Assembly (NCBI RefSeq): GCF_024868665.1
Contig: NC_079892.1
Span: forward strand, 5,479,045 to 5,543,044
Length of the DNA: 64,000 bases
Reading direction: 5' to 3'
DNA from: Triplophysa rosa
Taxonomy: Eukaryota; Chordata; Actinopteri; Cypriniformes; Nemacheilidae
The notes under the pieces are model-generated. The model was given only the letters and a program-made list of their open reading frames with translations, ran no database searches and was not told the origin of the DNA. The first letter of the stretch is position 1. Each line of letters opens with the position of its first letter. This document shows, piece after piece, positions 40,301-52,300 of this stretch. The translations under genes were made by a program, and so were the position numbers.

Positions 40301-43300
40301 GATACAGTACTCAAATATTTATCATATTGAAATGATTGATTTTGAATAATAAAATTAATATTATATTAATTATATAAAATTTAATTAATTATATAACTAT
40401 GTTTTACTATACTGCACAGAAAATAGGAGGTTGGCTTACTAAACATTATTTTATTATAAATAGTCAATATCAAAGATATTAATATGATATCTTCACAGAA
40501 TGTTCATTACATTAATTTGAACGATTTTATGTAGAAAACAGCAAAAAAAAGAGCTGGGTTTTTACAGGCAGAGTAACAAATCTGCAATAATATAAAACAT
40601 AACCGAGTCCTACATTGGTTTAAAAAAGCACATTTTCCAAACACTTAAAATGCATTTAAGACCAATTCTACAGTTCAAGGCTATAAGGCTCTTTACATAT
40701 TTTGTGCCATTTTACTGCTTGGAAATAGCAGTAATGGAGATTGCAGACACACACACACACACACACAATTCTAACCAGACACTACTTCAGCCAATTAGTG
40801 AATGAGTCCCGATCTGCAGTAATGGAAAGCCGTAACACATCACACCGACTCCACAGAGAGCAATAACATTCGGAAACATGCTACAGATGGACAACAGCCC
40901 ACCTTGATTTTTTTCTTAATATGCGTCTCACTGGATTAGCATCTGTTTTAACAATACAGTAAATCCGCATCAAACAAACAAGCAAAGTTTCCGACTAGCA
41001 GCTGACCAATATGTTACTTTTAATAATGAATGGATAGTTTTGGTATTTAAGGCCGTTAAAGTCAAATGAGATGTACATAAAAAAGTTTAAATTGGCTAAA
41101 AACCTCATCTAATATTTACAGTATATACAGTAAAACCCATGAGGTCAAGAAAACGGTTTTAGATGAAACAGATCTTTCGGGGTGTGTTTGTGTGCAGCGG
41201 GACACAATGGGGCTTTCAGCAGCCGCTGGGACAAAGAGCTCATTGCCAGAGATGATTTATGGCCCAACAATGTAGATATGAGATGATGTCATCGAGTGGC
41301 CTTATCAAACGTGCAAAGACAGGCGTGTTTAACACTGGATTTGCTTACAATGCTTATGGCTTTCTTGCTAATGTGACATCAAAATGAATACAGTTATTAA
41401 AAATAAAAATGGCGTTTTACAGAAATGTTGGTATTTTTTTTGTTTATGAGGCATTTATAAACCAGGACCTCTTGTGTACGTACTGATGTATAATGATTTT
41501 AGCATGAAACGGCTTGCACGCTGGTTTTACGCACAACTGCATGCGTATGCATTGTTTCTGAATGAGACCTAGTGTGTGATACAGTGTATGTGTTCTGTCT
41601 CAGCGAAGAAAAGGAAAGAAATGACCACAATGAAATCATTCTGTGTGTGTTAACGTAGGCTGTAAAAATCCGCCATACATTTCCCACAGGCGTGTGCTTT
41701 AATCGTCTTTACAACACTGCTGGTGAGCAAATGAGGCCATAACAGGACCACCACAGCACTTTTTGTCCAGCACATCCACTGCCTAAAAGAGAGCGAGATA
41801 AAAAAAGACAGCGAAGGAAATATGCACACATTAAAATATATCCCGTCCTACATGTGACCTATGCTGACATGCGACCTCTGGTTCAGTCAGTATTGACTTC
41901 CTATGGGAACCCATGTCATACAGGAACTGGCCATTTCCAAACAAACACTTCCTTGGGAAAAGAGTCCAGAAGTCCAGAATGGGACAACAGTGGGAAGAAA
42001 CATCATTTTTGCATATTCTCAAAAAATGACGAGTGGCTTGGATGTTGCGGGCGGTTGCCATGGCAGTATGTGGTTGCTAAGGCTTACCAGTTTAAGAGTC
42101 TATGGAAGGTGTGTTTTTAGGGAAAGGGAGTGAAACGTTGCCTTTCGAGTGCCCCGGCTCTGACGCAGCTGAAATCCAAACAAATCCGTGGTCTAATCAT
42201 GGAAAGGGCGGCTGGTGAGATGGGCTATATTTAGGGATGACAGAACTTCCGAACGGCTTATGAAACACAGCAGTAATCCACTGAGTGTGGAGTGAGACTG
42301 TCCACAGACGGCGGTTGAAGCTGGACATTCTGGACGCATTCCATAGATATAACTTATGAGTTGTTGAGAAAGGAAAAGCTGGACATGGATTTGGGTACCA
42401 GGAGACAAACACGCACGCACGCACGCACACAAAATACCCTCAAAACCTATTCACACACACAGTACCTCAACGTAATAGAAACAACCTTTCTGATTTCATG
42501 CAGGTGGTTTGGGGTAAGAACATCTGTGCAGTGATTTAACGGGGTGTTAAGTAGCCATTTGGCTTCTCAATCAATATAAGCGGGTCCTGGTTGAAAGGAA
42601 TATGCTACAACAAAGGCGCGTGTTTTCCACGCGTCGGTTTAAAAGTGCTCCCCTGGGTGCTTCTCCAGACGGGCGTGTACGACCTGTCTTTCTCAATCTG
42701 CACTCAGGCCTGAACTAGCACCTGCGTCTCCGTTTTTCACCTTCAGAGCGTTTTAACAGTCCCTCTTCATTTCATGCCACAGCAGGTTAACACGGACTGT
42801 GTCATTACATCACCTTGCAGAATATGAACACGCATGCTGTTGATTTAAGGTAAAGAAAACACAGAGACTTACAAGTCGGAGCAGAAAAGTTCTTTATGAT
42901 GTCTGAGAACTAACAGACTAAAAGAACTAAAATAAGTGATGTTTAATAGTAGCGTGACTAGCTCAGTTGCAATAACAAAAAAATTTGTAGGGCCATCACA
43001 TGATTAATCGCATCCAGAATAAAAGTTTGTGTTTACATAATATTTGTCTGTGTACTGTGCATGTTAATTTTGAATTTATAAACACGTACATGCATATATT
43101 TGAACATATTAGGGCTGTCGCGATAAACCGACAATAAATATCACGTGATTTACGCACAGCTTTTGAGTGAAGTACGGGAAAATGCTGCTGCATCCGAAAG
43201 CCAGAGGGCGCTCTCGTGCGGAAACTCCAAATACGCACTGCAGAAGAAGACCATAACACGTTCTAGAATCTAGGAAATGATGTTTTTTATCACTGTTCAT

Positions 43301-46300
43301 CAAGCCTCATCAGGTATTTTTATGATAATAAAGTATATTTATAATTATCATGTTTGACTGGTGTTGCTTTTTCAAATGCACATTATAAGCGACTCAAACT
43401 CGCACTGCTTTTAGATCGAGCAGCATTTCCTACTGATCCCAGAGCCGTGCTTCACAGACAAGCTACGCATTAAAAAAAAAATCGACACATTGCATATCGC
43501 AGCCAGCTTGATTTCAATAGGATTTTGTGGTATCGCGATAAATTATCGTGCAACTTTGGAGCATATATATATATATACAGTCAATTACTGGTAAATATAA
43601 ATAAATACTAATCATAATAATCTAAATATTTCCTAATTATATATAAACATGATTGTGTATGTTTTTGTGTTTATAAATGTTGTGCACAAATAAATGTAAA
43701 ACATGCAACAAGTACTGAAAATACAAAAATAACGATATTGGTCAAATAATTTATCCAAGCTCTCAATGGGACGGTATGTACCATTTAAGTACAAATACAT
43801 ACCTTAAAGGTACCACTTTTAGGTGCAAAGGTGTACTTTTTGAAAGAGTACTACCGCCCCATGTGACAGCTTCCGACCATTTTTTTTTCTGACAGTGTAT
43901 GAAGATTCAAAACTAAACATACATCATATAACCAGTTTTAAATGTCTTCGTCTTCGCTCATGATTCTTGGACCTGATGCCAGCTCATGTCAGATGATATA
44001 GAGCAGAGAGAGGTAGAAAAAGTGTGTGTGGATAAAAACAGCCGCTGAGGCAGGTCTACTTATCAAGAGTCTTTAATCGAGGGGTCAGAATGTGGAAGGG
44101 CCTTTATGTGTCTGGCTGTGACCTTCACTGATACAGTACCAGACCAGCCACTAAATATACATCCTTCAGCCTACTGATGACATTCCAGCTCGCGTCCATA
44201 CTGTTCCCATACGCTCACAGCCAAACACACGTGTTTACATAGATCTCTAAATAAGGCCATGCTATTGGTTGCTGTTATTATTATTATGAAGCTACAGACT
44301 GTAGAACAACCCTATAAATCATTTATTGCTGTCCTTCTGAAACCTTGTATGTCCAAATTGTGTGTTTTTCAAGAAATGGAAAAAACACTGTACTTTTTTA
44401 CAGTTTTTTACTGGTTAGATGTCTGCACAGCCCAGTGACAAACATATAGGGTGACTAATAATAGTGATTTATGGCAAAACATAGAAATCCTGAAATATAA
44501 AGATACGAGGTTTCAGAAGGACAGCAGCGATACGTTTACTGTTTACCACATTTATAAATCATTACTTTAAATCGAAATGTTGGTTTTGTCCCAACAATGT
44601 AAATCCCAGCACGCAAGCACATATGACCACCTGTTTTACACCAAAGCGCAGAATAAATCTCAATTTTAGGCACTGTGAACTGACAATCCCCAAATCCAAC
44701 CGATGTATCAAATGGTGTGTGCTAACTTAACAGACACAAAACACAACATCAGTAAAATGCACAACCATCTGCAACTTTAATCTCCAGCGTGTCTGCAGCC
44801 AAACGCCAAACCTAAGAACCAAAGCAGTGGCCAAAAACTTGGAAAGCAGGCCTCATTGTTCCACATCCAAAACCGAACTCCACCCAGGCAAAGCTCTGGA
44901 TCCGGCCTGAGAACACGCGCTCTCATACACGCCCCTTCCACTTAACGCAAGACACCTTTGGCATCCCGACAACACTCGCAGCCAACCCTAATCGATGCAA
45001 TGTGACGGCGCACGCAACTGTCAACTAGACAATCAACAAAATATACCAGCGTGCCGTGACACAATAAAGAGCGACAGCTCTTAAACGCCTTAAAGACAAT
45101 TAAACATTGACTTTCAAACCAAAATTAGGAGTTAAATACAATGTGGTACTTTTCTTAAACCCACCTTTATCAAAACCACGTCCACGGCTCTCTCTCCCTT
45201 CGCACAAAGGCTATACCTTCGCCGGTGACGCTCGTACATCTTGCCCGGAGGTGAAACGTGAACGAGAAGAAGAAACCGCCGCTGTATTCCAACATGAAGC
45301 CGAGACTCCGCGTTCTCCGTCAAGCGTATAGGGAAAAATGAGCAACTCTCTGCACATCTGCACCGTGAACCAGCCCATTCACATTCCCCCTCCCTCTCTT
45401 TCACACACTGCTTTCCTCCCCCCTCTATCGCTCTCTCTCTCTTTTCCTCCGTTTCCTTCCCACTCTCCCTTACTTCGTCTCGACTCCCTGCCTCTTTTTG
45501 TTACAGGCTTTCCCCGTTTTCTTCTTTCATGAAAGGTCTCATCCAATCACGATCGATCTTTTCCTTTCTCCGTCCTCTTTCGGTCGTCCCGACGTTTCCG
45601 TCCTTCTCAAATTTACAGAATGCTTTTCACGCAAATCCCATTTTTCCAAATTGTTCGGATTTTTTCAGACAGGCGACAAAAATCTTATATGACAAACAGG
45701 TAATTTTTACTAATGCAATCTAAATGACATATTTTGTGTGAAATACAATTCTAGTGTGATTTTTAGAAATAAGATTGCGAAAAGGTGTCAGATTGGATGC
45801 ATGTTTTTCCAGAGTCGTCACATGCTAAGCACAGTCCTGTATTTTCCTTTTATAGTCAAAATATGGCAGTGAAAATCTGTAACCTGTATCATTATTGTAA
45901 CATCGTATGTCTGTCATAAAAAAAGTCAATAAACATAACATGACTTAAAGGGACAGTTCACGCAAAAATAAAATTCTGTCCTTGTTATTCCAAACCTGTA
46001 TGACAATGTACCCATTGACTTGTATTGTATGGACACAAGACCAATGCAAGTCAAAGGGTACCCCTGATGTTCTGTTACCAACATTCTTCAAAATATCTTC
46101 TGTGTTCTGCAGAAGAAATTCATACAGGTTTGAAATGACAAAGGTGAACTATTCTATAAATTGTGAGCCGACCAATCAGATTACAGCTTCTATGATGCTA
46201 AAACTAATACTTAGGCAAGCAATGTAGATCGTAGACAAGGTATTGACTGTTCTTCCTGAACAAACGGATCTGATCTCATCACCTGCGAAATGACAGTGTT

Positions 46301-49300
46301 GGCAGTCTGCTCTTCAGATAACCCAACAGATTTAAAACACAAGTCAGGAAAAGGTCTTCACACACATTTACTGATAAAACATAGATTTTCTGACAGGCTT
46401 CTGTTCTGATCTCGCCGTCTAAACTGTTTGGAGAACAATAGGAAGAGGTTTCCAGACTCCGCCCAGCTTTGTTTCTGCTGTCACACCGGTGAGATAAGGC
46501 TTTTCATCAAAGCAAGAGCTATCAAAACGATTTAGTCAAGCTAACAGGATAACACACACTTGATCTACACTGAAGGGGCGGTAAATGGCTTTTAACTAAT
46601 GCGCCGTGTAACACTGGACACAAGGGATTGCATATGCACAGAACCGTCAACAACTGGAGCCATGGCAACCGTTTCAAACAACGAGAATGACGCAAGGCTG
46701 CAGGGATTCACTGGGGTTTAACGCAATTGAGCCGATGCAAGGAACTGGGCTCAAACCTCTGGAAAAGAAAGCAAACCCTGCCAAATTCGCATGGGCTCGC
46801 TTTGAGTAGAAAAAACGACTGCGTTTCATGGGGAAGAGGTGACAATAGCACATCATCATAAAACAAATGGAAACTTGTTTAAGTTTTAACGTTGCTACTA
46901 AACACCAGGAATCATTGCTACGTTAAAGCGAGAGTTCACCCCAAAATAAAAATGCTGTCATAATTTATTTATTCTCATGATGACTCTTTCTTCTGTTGAA
47001 CACGAAAGAGGTTTTTTGAGAAATGTTGAGTAAGTTTGTGTCCATACAATGGAAGTCAGTGGGGTCCAAAATATCTTCTTTTGTGTTCTGCAGAAGAAAC
47101 AAAGTCATGCAAGACTGACATGAGGTTAAATGTATCGACCCAACGCATGCATGCAGAATTGTATTGTTTTTCTGGGAGTTTCTTGGGGAGTTTTCTACTC
47201 GCCATAAAATGAAAGGGATGCACTGTGTGGGTATGTATATAATTTTGCACAAAAACACAAATAAACACACATGCCCATACAAAAACCCTCCAGTTAAAGT
47301 CTGTAAATACATTACTCATTTTTGGCATTAGGACTTTCCTTGCACAATAGGAGGAACAGAAATACATATAAACCTGCAGCTCTTTCTTTGTTCAGCCGCA
47401 ATAAAAGCGGAGTGTTTTGTGTTTGCATGTGTACGCATCATTATCCAGTAAAGGAGAGGAAAGCAGAAACAAGGGATCTTGACGCACATTACTCTTGAGT
47501 TTCATACAAGAATCTGTTCATTTAAAGAGATCCGAAATTCTGCTCACTTGTGTTTTTCCATATGGCATCAATGACATCAAAAGTAGTTCTTTTCTAATGC
47601 GATAATGAAAACAGTGACCAGCATCTACTCTCAAGACAAAGTGAAGACAAAACTTTTTATTTTTGGGTGAGGTTTTAACCTTTTGACCAAAGCGGTAATA
47701 AAGGAAATCATGAACAGAGACTCAAAGACCGCAGAAGAAAAACAGGGAGAGTGTGACTCGGAGGGCGTGAATCAACTAGAACAAAACAAAATATATTTCC
47801 ATCAGCGGGTGGAGCTATCAAACAGATCCGTGAATGGAAGGAGTGTGCGTGAGGGGATGTAGACCAGCCTCACTAGTGTCCTCAATTCTCCCACAACAAT
47901 ACAGGCCCTTTGGCTTTTTGTCAATATCACACTATTCCATTATGCTTTACATACCAGCCCTTAAGAGGTAAATCATCCCTTTATTCTGACAAACCACAGA
48001 TTCATGTTTGCATGTTGGTCAGTATGCATAGAGAAACTTGTGTGGTTTAATAGTTTCAAGAGTTAGAATTTAGTGAACATTTTAATGAGGTTCCCACAGT
48101 GCACCAGCATTGAATGACTACAGTTTTCATGTCAGTTTTCTGTGTGGAGACCACAGTCTCTGCTTTTCGTCCTTGTTTCTCTCTCGAACACATAATGGAC
48201 AGCTCTGTGCACATCTGGAAGAAGTTATGTTACATCCTCGCACAAGAGGGAGCCAGAGAGCTCGAGACGCAACACAAACAAGCAGCAAGAAACTAAGCAG
48301 AAATGAACAGAAATGAACAAAGCATCTCTATCGCAGAAAATATCTACCCCATGTTGGGGGTAAGCTGTGTCATGTCGAACTGGTAGGTTAAATCCTTGCT
48401 GAGTATGTAACAAAAAAAATTACATTTTAAATACAAATATAACAAAACATTTGTTTAAGCAAAAATTATAAGTCTAAATAATCGTGTTGCCTTATTTTTC
48501 ATTTCCATACACCACCCAAGAAAACGTACAGAAGCCTTAAAGCACCCATTGGATGAAAGTCACATTTTTTCTGTGTTTAAGTGCTATAATCGGGTCCCCG
48601 GTGAATCTTGCAATCCAGAAAACGTGAAAAACAAGGTCCCGGTAACTTTGTTTTGGTAAGCCATTCTCTGCAAGCATGTGAAAAATTGAACCGTTCAGAT
48701 TTCGTTCCTGATGTGATGTAGACGCAGGCTCTTATTATAATATTACCCTTAATCTACACAATTCCAACCACGGCACTGCCACCATTGTTGTTTCCACAAG
48801 CGGTGTACGTGACGCCATGGCTAAAGTTCGTGGACAACATGCAATGTAGTCGCTGCACAGAGTCCTAACCTCGGAAGGGACAGGAGTGGATTTATTTTAT
48901 TTTTAGTGGAAATCCATCAGAAACCATAAGTAAAAACCTGCTTGTTTGCGCGAGTCACTTCAACCCGGAGTGCTTTATCAACCTGGGACAGTACAAGCAG
49001 GATTAGCTTCAAAGTTGTTCCTCAAGAGGGATCGAGACCGACTGAACGAGACAAAGCTGCCGATGTAAGTCATATTTATCAACAGTCTGAATTGACGTAC
49101 ATGTACCTTATATATAGGAGGATAACGCTAGCATATGATAGCGAAGGGAGCTAAGTCAGTCACGGGCTAAATAGAACATTAAAAGTCAGTGTTAAACTTA
49201 CTCTGTATTTATATGTTATTTGGCAAATGGGCACTTGGAGTTTAGCTGTATGTAAAGTATGTTAATACATTATGTGCGTTAACATGTTTAGCTGTGGCAA

Positions 49301-52300
49301 GCTGTTTGTTTTGCTAGTCAACAGTGGCGAACACTGCGGTTAGTTTCGTTTTAAACGTCTCAAATCATTCGTCCTTATAGGCTGAAAAATCTGTCACAGC
49401 AACCTAGTTATGCTCTCACGTTGTGTGTGTAACGGGTTTTGTTTACACAGCCATTAAGTGTTTTTAAGCAAAATATGCTCCAGACATTTCATGAAGACCC
49501 TAATAAATCATATCAACTTGCTCATTTAATGAGTCCTTTAACATAAAATGTTTACATTTGTCGGTGCCAATAGCCTGGTGGTTGGTGCGCTGACATATAG
49601 CAAGTATGCGGTGACCCAAGTTCGATTCCCATCTCGTGCCTTAAAATTCACAGCTATGGTCAAAACGTAATATAATGTTGTTCATGTTTGAATGAGCGAT
49701 ATTCTAACTAAATGCTGAGAAACGTATTTTCAGTGAACTTAATGGCATGACAAGGCTGACAGATTTTACACCGCTATAATTCTGTTTTACTGTCGCTGTT
49801 CAAGGTGCTAATATTTCCCCTCAGACAAATAACTTAAGCAACTCCAGAGGTAACAAACATGTGAGGAATGAGCCCCTGTGAATCAAAGAGCAACACAAAT
49901 CAATCACGTATTCAATCCACAGAACAAACTGGAGTTGAAGGAAGACATTAATGAATTACAGAAGAAGCATTTAGAATGTAAACTGTGAACTGCGAAAATC
50001 ATTTAAAACAATCATGCCACGTTTGTAAGACAATTAAAAGCAAAACAAAAATATAGATTCATATATTGTATCTAAAACGTAACGTTTGCCCATTGCTGTT
50101 TTAATGGGTGGGTATTATGGGTGGTAGCAAAAGATTGTTATGCCGTAGCTAGGGCGTTATAGGTGGTTGCTAGGCTAGGGTGTTCTGGGTGGTTGCTAGG
50201 CTAGGGTGTTCTGGGTGGTTACTTCCTGGCTCAAAAGAGCCCGTCTCTGTGATATTCTTATCCCTAGACTAGCACTCCTACTTTAGTGAAAGCAAAGTTA
50301 ATTTGGATAAAATTGTCTGCCAATGTGTATGTGCATATGTAAATGACTGCTTATACTGTAAATGTCATAGCACAAATTGGTTGATTTTAGCTGTTGAACA
50401 TCACAAGATATACAGTCTTAGCAAGCTTGTGATCAAAAAGCTTTTTGAGTCTCAAGTCATTCATGGCAGTGACATCAGGAGGCTCAATCGAGGCTTTTTT
50501 GAGGGGTCAGTTAGGTTTTGCGATGATCTTGACCAATGTTTGTCCAGAGTAAATTCAGCAGTGTTAGTCAAAGCCCGGATGCTCTGTGAATGCGGCCCCT
50601 GCTCTTATCTCAAGAGGCTCTTCAGATAGAACGTTCCCGAGTGTAATTTCTTTCAAATGCTGACAATGTAGATACACGGCCTCGTGATGCGATCCAAGTC
50701 TGCATGCCAGACGGCAGATAAGTGTAAAAGTAGCCTGTTTTCAAAGGCAATCTAGACAGAAGAATCTAAGTTGATAAGAGAGGTTAGCAGGACGTATAAA
50801 TGATGAAATAGTTGGTGAAAAGGAACATTTTTTATTTATGTTTTTTTTTTTATATAGCCGAGTCACGAGTCAAAGAAATATCTACAAAAAAACACTCAAG
50901 TTCTCACTTAAAGGGATAGTTTACCCAGAAATAAAAATTGTGTCATCATTTATTAACCCTCATGTCATTCATAACTTGTATGACCTGAATGAGAAATGTC
51001 TTAGTGTTTTGTGTCCATATAATGGAAGTCGGTGGTGGCCAGTGTTGTTTGGCTACCAACATTCTTCAAAATATCTTCTTTTGTGTTCTGCAGAAGAAAG
51101 AAACTCATACAGGTTTAAAATGACATGAGGATGAGTAAATGATGACAAACATAATTTTGGGCTAAACTACAGTATCATTTACAATCATAGCTCCACTATG
51201 CCATATCCAAAACAAAGATGATGCCAGCCGTGACATGCTAGCAATGACGTGTACATGTTTCCCTTGCGTTTGATGCCGATTCAACAGAATCCAATCTGCC
51301 CATCCCTAACGCCCTGAACAATAATACGATCATTTCAGGGGCTTCAAAACCAACCTGACGACTACAGAAAGAAAACAATACGAAAGATTAAGAACAGACG
51401 AACTAACGTTTAGAAAATTCAGGAGAACTTATTTATCAGCTAAGATTGATATCTTACTTTAGCACTCCTGGTGTCCCATATAAACTCCAGTGCTATCATT
51501 CCATTCCTTTCCTTCCGCACTCACAGTTTTCCCACCACTGGTATCATCCCACTGACACACAACTGGGAAAACGGTTAGGGAGATGATGTCACCTATTCTT
51601 TCCTTCATGAGAAAAGGACAGCACACACACACACAGACACACAAACCGAATGTGAGCTGCAGGATGGCAGTATTCCCATAGCTAACAGTTCGACCCCGCA
51701 AGACACAGTTCAGCAGTTCCAACTCAAACCTGCGTCAGAGAGCTAAAGCGTTTGCACCGGCCAGGCTGAGAAATCAGATTTACGACAGAAGGTCAGGTAG
51801 AAACCATCTTTCAATTTCTACTCAGCTGAGCCTTTCGGGAAACCACTACCTTCCTAGCTACTGAGAAATCTGGGTGGCTGGAGGCAGACGCTGAGTGAAT
51901 CATCCAGAGAGGTCTGAAATGTTTATGATTTATTTACGTACTAGAGGGGCAGTTTGAGGATAACAGCCAAAAACTACTCACCACTTCAGAATTTTCGACA
52001 TCTGCTGAGGAGTCTTGGTGTCCGTCCACTGCGTCTTTTGCTAAAGTGCCATCTGTTGTTAATGCAGAAGACATTTTAAAATTGTAACTAACTTTTTGTT
52101 TTTTCATCATTTGTAAAAATGCAATTTGTAACTAAAATATTGCTGAAGCATTTATTTATGCTTTTTTCCCTATACCTTTGTAATACAAAGGTGTAAACAC
52201 TGTGGCTAGATTTTTATCTCTGTAGAAGCAACCAAATGGAAATTCAATCACATTACTTTTATCAAAACTTCCAAAAATCTATTTGCCGTTGCAGTAACTC

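Larger units (their letters stand above)
38272..51981. other. 13.7-kb akap13 intron between exons 6 and 7
   Basis: The longest intron in the window. It contains MITEs at 44328, 45945, 46923 and 50908, a nested transposon (42989-43720), a SINE (49561-49645), a THAP fossil (48817-49060), a CA tract (40746-40769) and a CpG-rich patch (45165-45345). Other stretches (38272-42900, 47131-48500) look unique without coding signal. Confidence 0.8.

Noticed and set aside
49561..49645. Possible tRNA gene
   Set aside because: A/B box-like spacing only. No convincing cloverleaf; matches a SINE head.
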